In this document: in pieces, positions 35,054 to 46,617 of the stretch
How the letters are laid out: every line of letters starts with the position of its first letter
How positions within the stretch are numbered: position 1 is the first letter of the stretch
NCBI RefSeq assembly: GCF_000715075.1
Contig: NC_134087.1
Coordinates: forward strand, 106,865,161-106,929,160
DNA length: 64,000 nucleotides
Direction of reading: 5' to 3'
From: Nicotiana tabacum
Taxonomy: Eukaryota > Streptophyta > Magnoliopsida > Solanales > Solanaceae
Made by a program: the position numbers and the translations under genes
Notes under the pieces: model-generated
The model's database searches: none
Told to the model about the DNA's origin: nothing
The model's input: only the letters and a program-made list of their open reading frames with translations

Positions 35054-36559
35054 TATTGCTCCCCCTTTTTCTCGTGAAATCGGGTTTATGACATTTGGGA
35101 GGACAACTCATTCCTTTTGGTAATTGGGTTTGATTTGAAGAGTCGCCACCTAATGATTAAAGTGCATTAGGACACTAGGAGGGGTTTGTTTTGAGTAACC
35201 AGAGATTGGGTAAAGGCTTGAAATTATCCCAAGGGGAAGGTGTTAGGCACCCCTCAGGATCCACTAGTGTGGTTCCCGGCCAAGCTATTGTTGTGACTTA
35301 AATGCAAATAACACATAGGCAAATAAAGGCTTCAAATAAGAGGGGATTTTCATGTAATGGTTACAAATAAACAAAAATAAGTAAAAGGAACTAAAAAGAG
35401 TTGATTTCCTTAAAAGAAATGGTTTTAAAAAATTTAAAAGAAACAAAGAAAACAAAGGAAAGGGGGGGAGGGGTCCTAGGTTTATTGATAATATGGATCA
35501 CCCCACACAACATCCGGTAATTACTTCTCAGTGAGGGGCTACACGTGATGTTATCGCGTAGTCATCATATCCATATCTACCCTTTCCCACCCCGTTAAGG
35601 TATTAAAGTGCGGAATGGTCTCGTTTATTTATTGCATGTTATTACCCGCCCCAATCCTATCAGCCCTAGAGGCACTTGGGACTACTAATCCTAAAGTGAG
35701 GAGGTATTGGCCTTATTTGTGGTTTCAAAAGGTAAAATACTAAGGCGACAAACAAAACACATATAGCAAGTTTGGGGAAGCATATAAACAAATAAAAAAA
35801 GGGCTTAAACAGACCTCCTTTAAACCAAAGAAAGCACATAATGTAGCATGACTTGCATCTACTGTTTAGGGTCTGATTAAAACTTAAAAGGTTGAGGCAG
35901 ACTGATTTATTACATAGTTCAGATAAGAAGCCCGAATCAGGCCTGCCTGCTGGTTGTACCATATAAAATCTGATTCAGCTTATAAGCTTTCACCTTATGG
36001 CTTGCCTAAGTGTTAGACGAACACCCTGTAGGCATGATATCTACTGATTTCAAAAAACAAGGATATGAGCTGATTACATACTGATTTAAGAAAAGTTGTC
36101 AATTATTAAAGGAGGGCGAGTTTTAGCAAAAGATCATAAGTTTTGCAACTGGTAATGCATTATTATTGCTGGTTTTAGACTCATAAGCGAGTGAGGCAAT
36201 TCAGATTTGACTAAAGCTCCCATAAGCATGCTTTCTATGCATTTGCCGACTTTAGAACACTTTTATAGACATAGAGAAATGCAGAAATCTTACAAACATG
36301 ATATCTAGGTGTTGTATTTTTATGGACATAATATCTAATTGCAGTTGGTTATTTAAGACCTATAAACATGTTTGCCTAATGAAAAATGGATATGCAAGAT
36401 TCAGAAAGACTATAGCCATATTTTCTATATATGCATATGCAGAATTCAGATTTTGAGTAATTATAGACATGATATCTATATGAGAGGATGTAGGATTCCT
36501 ATAAATTCTATATATGAGAATGCAGGATTCCTATAGACATGGTATGGAAGTGTAGAAAT

Positions 36560-36725
36560 CAGAGATTCCTATAGACATGGTTATCTACATGGAAATTCAG
36601 AAGTTCAAAAACTCCTATGGGCAGGTTATCTATATGGAAATGTAGAAATCAGAGATTCTTATTGACATGGTTATCTACATGGAAATGCAGAAATTTAGAA
36701 ACTCCTATAGGCAGGTTATCTATCC
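36560..36725. repeat. 45-bp tandem repeat in C left LTR (four units)
   Basis: GGTTATCTA recurs at 36579, 36624, 36669 and 36714, exactly 45 bases apart. Alternate units read GACATGGTTATCTACATGG and GGCAGGTTATCTATATGG, so a 90-bp dimer is visible. Confidence 0.85.
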
Positions 36726-39424
36726 CTTTTTGCATACATATTTACCCCTCCCTTTTTCACTGGCCATCCCCGCGAGTTTTCATTACAAAGTTATTACAGC
36801 CCAGAAAAATAAAAAAAAGTAAAGAAAATACATCAGAAATTAAAAAGTACAACCAAGGAGAGCCTGATTCAAACTTCCTGTCTGAAATATGAAGTAAACC
36901 AACTCCAAGAGATCATGTTCCAAATCCTTTCTCCCATTTGGATGTGTCAAAGTTCCCTAAGATTCTCATATGAACTCTGGGCAGTGCTTAAACCCAAATG
37001 TATTACCGGATAAAGAAATAGTGCAGTGTGGAAGGGCCAGCCCTCAGGTGTCCAAGTTCAGAGAGAACTCAAGGTCCCAAGGCAAGGCTCACAAGAGGGG
37101 GCAGAACTTAGAGACTAAGAAATAGTGCAAGTGTAGAAATAGACTGCTGAAAGGGGAAAGGGAAAAGGGATACAACTTAAATCAGTACACATAGGGGTGC
37201 ATGGGAATGGGGGAATTTGCAAGAGCAAAAGAAAAGCAGGCTGATAGGCACCCTCAGCAATGGGAGATGCTGGCACACCCTCCAGCCTGTTTGCTTAGAG
37301 GTTAAGACCCCATTGGTTCAAACTTAATTCATGGGAAACAACTCACATTGCCATGCCTTAAGTCACAACTCTCAAAAACATAGGGGTAATTAGGATAGGG
37401 AGTAAGGATTCACAGCAGAAACAGACAGAAAGATATGAGCGTAATAACTTAAATATTGAACTTTACAGAAACAGTAAAGTAGACATGGATATAAAAGTTG
37501 TAAATGAACACATCTTGATGATGCTGATGCTTAAATTAGGACATACCAGTTTCAAAGAAAAAAATAGAGAAAATGCAGTAGTCTTGCAAAACAGGACACA
37601 GTGCAGACAAGAAGAGAATATTATTATGAGAGAGTACGAGTTCAGAAGGATTCTCAGTTGATGATGAGTTAGTGAAAGAGTTGTGCATTTATAGTGTGAA
37701 AATCAGGCAGAAATAAGGTAAGAAAAACAGTTAAGCAACTGATTGTCAATTAAGAATCAATTACACAAGACTTCCCTTAATTAGGAAATTAAGATTCAAA
37801 CGGGTAAAAACGATTTAAGGAAAGAAATTGAATAAGCACTTTGTGCAAAGCATGCAATTAGGGGCAAATACATAAAAGGTTATTTAAGGATAGGATTTTG
37901 AAGTACACGGTTGTACAAATAAGGTAAGAAAATCAATTAGTAGCCCGTAAATCAATGGTCAGGGATCTTGTAATTACTGATCCATGAATGAACCAAGTCA
38001 TAAAACTTGAGAAGGGTTTTAAAGCTAAGTCGAGTTATGAGAAAAATCAGCAAACAAGGAAGGAAAATCAACAACTCCTATTCAAAAGGAAGTTTGAACT
38101 AATCATAAATTAGAAAACCACTTTAGAGGGAGGTTCATCACATATAAAGAGCATACAAACATGTTTAGTTGAAAGAAGATGTTGTGCCATTGCAAAATCA
38201 GTAGGTAGTGGTTCATCACATAAGTCAGTAATGCATAAGAGAAGTAGCATTCTGATAGCATGCAAAAGATCCAGTAAAAAGAGTTTAGAATTGTGTGAAA
38301 ACAAGGATGACCAAGATCAGTTCTCGAAATTGGTCTGAAAGAGTTGGGGGTTTTGTAATAAAACCTTAGTTCGAGAAATCACATAGCCAAAGCTGGAAGA
38401 AGCCCCAAATTCTAGGGTTTCCGCCATTAATCGAGTGCAGAGATGAGAGGGCAAGTAATAAAATTCGAAACAGGTTCAGAGGTCTTAGAAAAAAACTGAA
38501 ACTTCTAACATATTCCTTTCAGCAACAAAACTCATGAGAAAACATGATAGAAAAGTAACATGCAGAACACAGCAGAAGAGCTCAAAGAAAATAGAGTAGG
38601 AGAAGCTAATACGAAACATAATGGGAAAAATTGACAAGAACAGTAGAAGAAGCATGCTAAGAAGTTTTAGAAGAAACTTAAATAGAGATTAGTACATGGA
38701 ACTTAATAAGAAACACTTAATAACATAGTAAAGGAAGTTACGGTAGGAGAAACACACAAGAACACAGTATAGGAAAATACCATAGAAGAAGCACACAAGA
38801 ACATAGTAGAAGAAAATACAAGAACATAGTAGAGACAGATACACAAAAAGAAAAGAAAGTCAGATAAAAATTTAAATACTTTTCAGAAAACCCTAGATCA
38901 TAAAAGAAATGGTTTTGAAAGTAGTTTTTTGAAAGAAAAGCCAGAAAAATCGTTTAAAAGCTTAGGGAAAGCATAGATACATAACGGATCTAAAGGAATT
39001 GGAAAACCTCGAAGGGTTAGTGTTTCAGAAGAACCCCAGTAGTGAGAAAGGCTTGGAAAAGTCACTGATCTAAGCAGAAGAGGTCGAGGTCAGGCTCGAA
39101 CAACCATAGTACGCCGGAGCAAAGCCGGAGATGACCATGAAACTTCGAATCGACAGAGGTCTGGATATGACCCTTCATGGTTAGGCCTTGAATCTTCAGA
39201 AATTAGGCACGTGGGAGCCATAAGAGGCCGGTATAGGGTTTCCATAGCCTTGGAAGCCATGGATTCCGCTGATTTTCAAGGTGGAAGTGGTTGGAGGTGG
39301 CTAGGGTTTGAGAAGTTTCGAGAGGGTTTGAGAGAATGGGGGGTTTAGAGGAGGCTTGGTAGGTGGAAAATGATTTAGGTTTAGGGGGGATAATGGGTAA
39401 TTAAAAATGGTAAGGTTGAAATGT

Positions 39425-39451
39425 GGTCGTTGATCATTTTGATCAACGACC
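39425..39451. other. Perfect 11-bp hairpin in C left LTR
   Basis: GGTCGTTGATC and GATCAACGACC pair fully around ATTTT. The right LTR holds the same structure at about 55999-56025 with one mismatch. Function unknown; it may be a transcript structure or part of the promoter. Confidence 0.7.
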
Positions 39452-40071
39452 TGGATTAAACGGGGGAGGGTCATTTACGGATGGGTCATTTAAACGGGCT
39501 GTGGGTCGGATAATTTTAGGAATTGGGCTGGGTGATTTGAAATTGAAATTGGGTTGGATTAGGGGTGCAAATTAGGCTGAAATTGAAATGAAATCTGGCT
39601 ACATTTTAAATAGGCACTTTTCCCCATTTATTTTTTATAAAAAATAGCAAATTAAAATTTGGAAATAAATTGCAAGTACTAAAATAATTTATAACATATA
39701 CTTATCAATTTAAAATTACTGGACTTAATTTTTATAAATATGAATGCAATCAAATCGTAAATGAGGCTAATATTGCAATTACATGCAGTTGAGCTTTAAA
39801 AATACTAAATAAATTTGTAAGAACATGCAAAATTATCTGAGCTGTAGTTTAGCATAAATATGAGAATTCAACAAGTGAATCACCAAAAATGATAATTTTG
39901 GACACTTATTGGATTTTCTTTGATAAAATAAGGCAATAAAATTGATTTTAAAAGCCTTTAAGATTAAGAAAAAATAATAAAAATATTTGTAAATACTTAT
40001 ATATGCATACATATGCTATTTTAAAAGTATTTTTCATATAAATATATACAGGGAAAAATTGGATATCAACA

Positions 40072-40084
40072 ACTGCCCCTCTTC
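40072..40084 (-). other. Polypurine tract of element C
   Basis: The minus strand reads GAAGAGGGGCAGT immediately before the 3' LTR. Confidence 0.75.
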
Positions 40085-40095
40085 AACCGAAAAGG

Positions 40096-40383
40096 ATGAA
40101 AGAGTTGTCGGGTAAAGATATGATGGCCAATTTTGACCGAACGAAATGGTTTGAAGAGGTTGAATGCGCACTAGTTCCTGAGCTGCTTACATATCCCTGG
40201 TCTTACAGGAGTCAAGCCATATGTAGTTCAAGATCCGTCGGAGAATATGCCGATGGAGATTTTTCAAGACGGACGCGATATTCGGGTTGGGATGGATGGT
40301 TAAAGTCTAAAAACGGTTGCGGGAACTTAAGCAAGATTTCTCCTGCTGATACGGCAGTTGCTCGCCGGTTTACCTGCAAATAA
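40096..40383 (+). CDS. Possible antisense ORF (95 codons) near the 3' end of element C
   Basis: An open frame from ATG to TAA on the strand opposite to gag-pol, between the tandem arrays and the 3' LTR. The protein is mixed in composition, with one Trp-rich part (SGWDGWLKSK) and a basic Ser/Arg part; I see no known domain, signal peptide or membrane segment. Extra antisense frames at this location are known from some Tat-lineage elements, which is why it is listed. It may be accidental. Nothing in this window offers a second copy to test conservation. Confidence 0.3.
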   Translation: MKELSGKDMMANFDRTKWFEEVECALVPELLTYPWSYRSQAICSSRSVGEYADGDFSRRTRYSGWDGWLKSKNGCGNLSKISPADTAVARRFTCK

Positions 40384-40593
40384 GCAATACAAGTGTATAT
40401 TTTGCGGAAATTTAAACGTGATGCAAGTTCCCGTCGGACTATGAATGTTGTCTTTAGATGGTTAGGATGACGTCCTCAGACCATGACGTCCTGGTCCATG
40501 AAGCGTATGATAAGGGATTCGTAGGCCATGACATGATGCTCTTGGGCTATGAAAATGGTGCATCTGAACAATGACGCCTTTGTATAGATTGGC

Positions 40594-40885
40594 GATCTTC
40601 CAGCCCATGAGATGCAGAAGGTGGCGATCTTTCAGCCGATGCAAAATGTAAATGAAGTGGTTATCTTTCAGCCGATGCAAGATGTAAATAAAGTGGCGAT
40701 ATTTCAGCCCATGAGATGCTGAAGGTGGTGATCTTTCAGCCGATGAAAAATGTAAATAAAGTGGCAATCTTTCAGCCGATGCAAGATGTAAATAAAGTGG
40801 TGATATTTCAGCACATGAGATGCAGAAGGTGGCGATCTTTCAGCCGATGCAAAATGTAAATAATGTGGCGATCTTTTAGCCATGA
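40594..40885. repeat. 104-bp higher-order repeat of 32+36+36-bp monomers
   Basis: The box GATCTTTCAGCC or its variants starts at 40594, 40626, 40662, 40698, 40730, 40766, 40802, 40834 and 40870. The spacings repeat 32, 36, 36 exactly, so three 104-base blocks are seen. Within a block one monomer carries CCCATGAGATGC and the others CCGATGCAARATGTAAAT. Confidence 0.92.
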
Positions 40886-41192
40886 AGATGGAGGTAGAGA
40901 TTAACGTCGGAAGGCAGAATGGTAGCCTTATGCAATGTAGAGAATGTAGATGGAGATAGAGCTTAGTCTCGGAAGGCATAATGGTAGCCTTATGCAATGC
41001 AGGAAACGCGGATGGAGGTAGAGCTTAACCTCAGAAGGAAGAATGGTAGCCTTATAAAATGCAGAGAATGCAGTTGGAGACAAAGCTTAGTCTCGAAAGG
41101 CAGAATGGTAGCCTTGTGCAATGCACGAAATGCAGATGGAGACAGAGCTTAGTCTCGGAAGGCAGAATGGTAGCCTTATGCAAGAAATAAAA
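40883..41192. repeat. 62-bp tandem repeat, about five units
   Basis: GGTAGCCTTATGCAATG anchors start at 40921, 40983, 41045, 41107 and 41169, exactly 62 bases apart. Each unit also contains TGGAGRYAGAGCTTAGTCTC and GGAAGGCAGAAT. Confidence 0.93.
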
Positions 41193-41705
41193 GGCAGGTG
41201 GTAGTAGAGTTTTCTTAGCTGATATCTGATTTCGATATTGTGGCTACTGGGGATATTCTCTGCGTATAGCAACTATGAATAGGTGACGGTTCTGAGAGTT
41301 TTATTCCTGGTCAATATGAGTGTATAGTATATTCGACGATTTTCCAACTCAGGTGCCTGCATCCAAAGAAAATTGTGAGTTTTGTAAAAGGGAAAGGTTA
41401 GTTCGTATCCTCGCTGACCTTGCTTGACCTGCTCGGCTCTGTTTCGGTGATAATGTGCATATCATTGGGGTAGTATTGCTAAACAAAGCAATTTTGGTAA
41501 CAGACATGCATGATTTTAGTAAAAATATAACATAAATACATAATCGAGAATAGTTTCTTTAGATGAACCGACGACTGCGACGTGGTTCAATACATTGCAA
41601 CTTTTCTTCCTCCGGAATTTGGAGGGTCCTCCTCAAAATTCCGCCCTAGTTTACTGGGATGCTGTTTCTGACGGCTGCTTGCGGTGACTGTCTGAAATTA
41701 CTTCG

Positions 41706-41732
41706 GAATTTTGAGGATGCTTCTCAAAATTC
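41706..41732. other. Stem-loop after C pol (10-bp perfect stem)
   Basis: GAATTTTGAG pairs with CTCAAAATTC around a 7-base loop. A weaker relative at 41614-41642 pairs GGAATTT with AAATTCC. Both end in a CC-rich run (CCGCCC, CTGCCCC). They lie 140-260 bases past the pol stop in element sense and could serve the transcript 3' end; that is inference. Confidence 0.5.
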
Positions 41733-41872
41733 TGCCCCAATTTCCAATTATGGGGGGAATGAAAATTTTATTGAATTGTGACCGAACACATAGGGCTGCC
41801 TACGTATCCCCTCTTAAACGGGAATCAGGTCAGGCGTAGTTCAAATTACATAATATAAGGAAAGCATAAAGG

Positions 41873-43250
41873 TTACACATAGTATCGCTTGACTGTGTCT
41901 GAATTGATTGGCTTTGGCCAAACTTCCCTATCAATTTCTACAAGTACGAGGGCTCCTCCTGTCAGAACCCGGTGAACCATGTACGGACCCTGCCAGTTGT
42001 GAGAGAATTTCCCTTTGGCTTCATCTTGATGTGGAAAAAGTTTCTTTAACACCAGCTGCCCCGGTGTAAATTGTCTCGGCTTGACTCTTTTGTTGAAGGC
42101 TCTGGACATTCTGTTCTGATAGAGCTGACCGTGGCAAACTGCATTCATTCTCTTTCCGTCTATAAGAGCTAGCTGCTCGTAATGACTTTTCACCCATTCT
42201 GTGTCGTCGAGCTCTGCTTCCTGTATGATCCTTAAGGAAGGAATTTCCACCTCGGTGAGAATGACTGCCTCTGTTAGTAAACCAGCATATAGGGGGTTGC
42301 CCCAGTTGATGTGCGGACAGTGGTGTGGTACCCCGATAAATCAAATAATAACTTCTCGTGCCACTGTTTATGCTTCTCTATCATTTTCCTCAATATCTTC
42401 TTGATATTCTTATTGGCGGCTTCTACGGCTTTGTTCATCTGAGGTCTGTAGGCTGTAGAATTCTTGTGTTTGATCTTGAAGGTTTCACACATGGCTTTCA
42501 TCATGTCACTATTGAGGTTGGAACCATTATCAGTGACAATTGACTCCGGGATCCTGAACCGGCAAACGATACGGTCTCGGACGAAATCTGCCACAACTTT
42601 CTTAGTCACTGCTCTGTAAGATGCTGCTTCAACCCATATGGTGAAATAATAAATTGCTACTAGGATAAACCTGTGCCCGTTTGATGTGGCGGGTTCGATT
42701 GGTCCGATAACATCCATTTCCCAGGCGGCGAATGGTGACGACGACCTTGTTGCATTAAGCTTATTTGGAGGCACCTTTATCATATCTGCGTGCATCTTGC
42801 AGTGGTGGCACTTTCGGACATACTAGATGCAGTCTGTTTCCATAGTCATCGAAAAGTAACCAGCTCGGAGTATTTTTTTTGCTAAGACAAAACCATTCAT
42901 ATGTGGACCGCAGGTCCCTGCATGAATTTCCTCTAATAGCCTGGATGCTTCCTTTGCATCGACACACCTTAGTAATCCCAAAGCAGGAGTCCTCATGTAT
43001 AGGATTCCTCCGCTATGAAAGAAATTGTTGGATAACCTTCGAAGTGTACACTTCTGAGTAGCGTTTGCGAGTTCTGGGTATTCTCTTTTTGCCAAGTATT
43101 CCTTGATATCATGAAACCAAGGCTTTCCGTCTACTTCTTCTCCGACATGAGCACAGTAAGCTGGCTGATCATGGATCTTTACCAGAATGGGATCAATGAA
43201 ATTCTTGTCTGGATGCTGTATCATGGATGATATGGTAGCCAGTGCATCAG
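41873..43250 (-). pseudogene. Integrase, element C (no chromodomain)
   Basis: Zinc-binding HHCC part at about 42823-42950 (EEIHAGTCGPHMNG, then AGYFSMTMETDC), with TAG at 42823-42825 in place of Gln before YVRKCHHC. Catalytic core 42795-42274: Asp in WEMDVIGPI, Asp in IVTDNGSNL and Glu in KAVEAANKNIKKI. A small frame change at about 42274-42250 leads into the C-terminal part, 42250-41873, with KGKFSHNWQGPYMV and the end SDTVKRYYV. The protein ends here; no chromodomain follows, as expected for Tat. Confidence 0.92.
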
Positions 43251-43512
43251 CGAATTCATTCTGGTCCCTGGGAACATGATGGAATTCTATCTTTATGAAC
43301 CTCTTTCTCAACTCCTATACATGATGCAGATAAGGGAGTATCTTGGAGTTCTTGGTCGCCCATTCTTCTCGGACCTGATGTATAAGTAAGTCCGAATCTC
43401 CAATTACTAGCAACTCTTGAATGTTCATGTCAATGGCCATCTTGAGCCCTAGGATGTAGGCTTCATACTCGGCCATATTGTTGGTGCAGGGGAACCTGAC
43501 TTTGGCATACAC
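43250..43512 (-). pseudogene. Second (archaeal-type) RNase H, element C
   Basis: TNNMAEYEAYILGLKMAIDM is the diagnostic helix, followed by LLVIGDSDLLIHQV with the catalytic Asp. After a TAG at 43315-43317 (Gln in the expected ...HHV-Q-ELRKRF), the next frame carries FHHVPRDQNEFADALAT, the final Asp-containing strand. An additional RNase H between the first RNase H and integrase is a known feature of Tat-lineage elements. Confidence 0.88.
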
Positions 43513-43596
43513 TAGATAATGCTAACCGGTTTCTGATACTAGGACCGCTCCTATGCCAACTCCTTTGAAATTTGCTGCTCCATCAAAAAACATTCT

Positions 43597-44036
43597 CTAA
43601 CCGTCATAGAATTCTGCAATATCTTCTCCTATGAACGATACCTCTTCATCAAGAAAATATGTTTTCAGGGGTTCGTATTCTCCGTCCATGGGATTTTTAG
43701 CAAGGTGATCTGTTAGTGCCTGCCCTTTGATTGCTTTCTGAGTCACGTAGACAATGTCAAATTCACTCAACAGGATTTGCCACTTGGCCAGCTTGCCTGT
43801 GGGCATGGGCTTCTGAAAGATGTACTTCAAGGGATCCATCCTTGATATGAGATATGTAGTATAGGCACAGAAGTAGTGCCTCAACTTCTAAGCTACCCAA
43901 GTCAAAGCACAACAGGTGCGCTCTAACAGAGAATACCTAGCCTCATTCAGGGTGAACTTCTTACTGAGGTAATAGATGTCGCGCTCCTTCCTCCCCGTTT
44001 CATCATGCTGCCCCAGAACACAACCGAACACTCCAT
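43597..44036 (-). pseudogene. First RNase H, element C
   Basis: This follows RT. In reverse complement: VLDGVFGCVLGQHDETGRKE, then a YYLSKKFTLNEARYSLLE stretch, then TAG at 43888-43890 (CAG in LTWVA-Q-KLRHY), then YTTYLISRMDPLKYIFQKP, GKLAKWQILLSEFDI and QALTDHLAKNP, the usual end of this domain. Only one clear stop and the change at about 44037 disrupt it. Confidence 0.88.
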
Positions 44037-45275
44037 CTAATACTGTGAGGAGAGTAATAGAGGTTTACCTGGCTCGGGTGGGACTAAAACCGGTGGTGTT
44101 GACAGGTACTCCTTGATTCGGTTGAAGGCCTTTTGGCAGTCATCGGTCCATTTGGTAGTGGCATCTTTCTTCAACATCTTAAAGATTGGCTCACAGATAA
44201 CTGTAGATTGTGCTATGAACCGGCTGATATAGTTAAGTCTCCCCAAGAAACTAATTACACCCTTCTTGTTCTTTGGCGGTGGTAGTTCTTGAATAGCTTT
44301 GACCTTTGATGGATCCAGTTCTATTCCTCGATGACTTACAATGAACCCAAGTAGTTTTCCGGCAGAAACCCCAAATGCGCACTTCGCGGGATTCACTTTT
44401 AGGTTGTACCTTATCATTCTATTGAAGAAGTTCCTCAAATCTTCCATGTGATCAGTGGCTTTCTTGGACTTGATGATAACATCGTCTATATATACTTTGA
44501 TCTCCTTGCGTATCATATCTTGGAAAATGGTGGTCATGGCCCTCATGTAGGTGGCCCCTGCATTTTTTAACCCAAACGACATCATTTTGTAGCAGTACAT
44601 TCCTCATGGCATAATGAAAGCCATTTTCTCAGCATCTTCTTCATCCATCCAGATCTGAGGATAACCAGCGAAACAACCTACAAATGATTGCAACTCGTGC
44701 TTGGCACAATTGTCAATCAGGATGTGTATGTTAGGCAAGGGAAGGTCGTCCTTCAGACTAGCCCGATTAAGATCCCGGTAGTCGACACAGACTCTGGCCT
44801 TCCCATCCTTCTTCGGCACCGGCACAATATTGGCTAACCATGTCGGATATTCTACTACCCTGAGAACCTTGTCTTTGACCTGCTTAGTGACTTCTTCTTT
44901 GATCTTCAGACTCATATCAGGCTTGAACTTTCTGAGCTTCTGCTTTACCGGTGGATATGTCAGATCAGTTGGCAATTTGTGGGCCACAATAGATGTGCTT
45001 AGTCCAGTCATGTCGTCATATGACCAGATGAATATGTCCCCATATTCGCTTAGAAATTCTGTGTACCCTTCCTTTTCTAACGGTGATAAGTGAACGCTGA
45101 TTCGTCTTTCTTTGTCATTTTCTACATCTCCCAGGTTAACAATATCAGTCTCGTCTAGGTTGGACTTCAGCTTGTTCTCAAAGTTCTCGACTTCTTTAAC
45201 AATCTCTTCTGGTATATCATCTTCCTCTGAATCTGTGTCAGTTTGTTGCGTTGTCTCGTTGCATGTCACAACCAT
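44037..45275 (-). pseudogene. Reverse transcriptase, element C
   Basis: The N-terminal linker is acidic (TDTDSEEDDIPEEIVKEVEN). RT begins about 45000 (VKQKLRKFKPDMSLKIKEEV), with NIVPVPKKDGKARVCVDYRDLN near 44790-44830. A TGA at 44601-44603, probably from TGG in the expected MPWG, separates the halves. The second half has CYKMMSFGLKNAGATYMRAM, the catalytic box VYIDDVIIKS near 44470-44500, and KCAFGVSAGKLLGFIVS. The TKWTDDCQKAFNRIK motif marks its C-terminal end. Confidence 0.94.
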
Positions 45276-45862
45276 TGGTTCATCAAGATAGGTAATAGTA
45301 ATGTTGTATATTTAAAGTAATGAGAGAAAATAATAAGAGTAAAATTTGTAAGGAAACTGAAATGCTTTGATAAATTTCATAACTGTTTTGAACATTGGAA
45401 GATCTTTTTGCAAAAATTCAAAATGCAAAAGGAAAATCAACTAGTAAAAATAAAAGATAGTGCATGATGCTTTGTTCAGCCCTGCTACCCTGAGGCTTTT
45501 CGGACTTTGGTAGTTCTGATGGTCCAATTGTTGAGGCATGATCCTCGGCTTACGGCCTGTACAGAAGGGCCTTCCTCCCCCTCCTCCTCAAAGATGACAC
45601 AACAATCCATGTTATCATCTTCTAGGAACAAATTCCTCACTTCTGCCAGTGCTTCCTCTTCTTCCGACCCATAGATAACATCGGCCGGCTGAAAAGTCTA
45701 CTCCAAATGTGGTATTAGCTGCTCTAGAGGGTAGTATAGACCATGCCATGGTGGCGACCAATTGTTGAATTCTTCCCAAGTGTACTCATATCCCAGACCA
45801 AAGGTGGTGCCATGTTTCTTCAGTTTGATAGGCTTGGCGATTCCTTGGAGGTTCTTGCCAAG

Positions 45863-46617
45863 TCACTTTCTAGGTTCATATCTGCTCCAGTTCAATATGC
45901 TTTCAATTTTGTTGTCCCACCATTTATCTATGTCAATGGCGTTGACTCGCTCGATGTGGTGATAGGTTTCCCCGCCTATCTTTCTTCTTCCTCCGATCAC
46001 TGGGATGGTTTTGCGACTGTATATGGGATTGCTACTGTCGCCGTGAATGATCACCTCTTGGTGATTCCACTCAAATTTCACTGCTTGATGTAGTATTGAC
46101 GCTACAGCCCCAGCGGCATGAATCCACGGTCGTCCCAACAGCAAGTTGTAAGATACCAGCACATCTATTACTTGGAAATCGACATCGAACCAAGTAGGCC
46201 CCATTTGCAAGCACAAACTAATTTCCCCAATAGTGGACCTTTGGGAACCGTCAAAAGCTTTGACGTTGATGGCCCCATCCTTGATCTCATGCAGCCCCTT
46301 CCCCAATATTCTGAGTGTTACCAACGGACAAATATTGAGGCTAGACCCTTCATCAATCAGGATCCTAGTGATAAAATAATCTTCGTATTGCACAGTGATG
46401 TGCAATTCTTTGTTGTGACTCAACCCTTCCGGTGGCAGCTCATCTTCATGAAAAGTGATCTTGTGACTTTCCAATACTTGCCCTACCATGTTTTCCATTT
46501 CTCCTCTGTAATGTTGCTTGGTACATATGCCTCACTCAACACCTTTAACAAGGCATTCTTATGTGCATCGGAACTTTTGCAGCAAAGCTAGGATAGAAAT
46601 CTGTGCCGGTGTTTTGT
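45863..46617 (-). pseudogene. Aspartic protease, element C
   Basis: The frame 46498-45863 contains ILIDEGSSLNICPL, with Glu where the usual active site has Thr, Ser or Asn (D-x-G-S), and the conserved LLGRPWIHAAGAV flap partner region typical of Tat and Athila proteases. Upstream, 46617-46499, the sequence continues in another frame (KNALLKVLSEAYVP), so one small indel lies near 46500. It would release Gag and enzymes from the polyprotein. Confidence 0.88.

Larger units (their letters stand above)
35054..40071 (-). repeat. Element C 3' LTR (left)
   Basis: 5018 bp. The plus strand begins TATTGCTCCCC (right copy TGTCGCGCCCC) and ends GGATATCAACA. It contains 45-bp repeats at about 36560-36730, a degenerate block of AAGAACACAGTA-like repeats at about 38700-38860, and a strong hairpin at 39425-39451. 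Short frames inside it are not conserved as proteins. Confidence 0.92.
40385..41872 (-). other. 3' untranslated region of element C with tandem arrays
   Basis: About 1.5 kb between the pol stop and the antisense frame. It holds the 32/36-base array (40594-40880), the 62-base array (about 40880-41190) and two related stem-loops (41614-41642 and 41706-41732). No sense-strand coding is seen. Confidence 0.8.

Noticed and set aside
35054..35060. Alternative that the left end of element C is truncated because TG is missing
   Set aside because: The bases align position by position with the right LTR terminus (TATTGCT against TGTCGCG), and the ACCAA duplication is exact on both sides, so it is mutated rather than cut.
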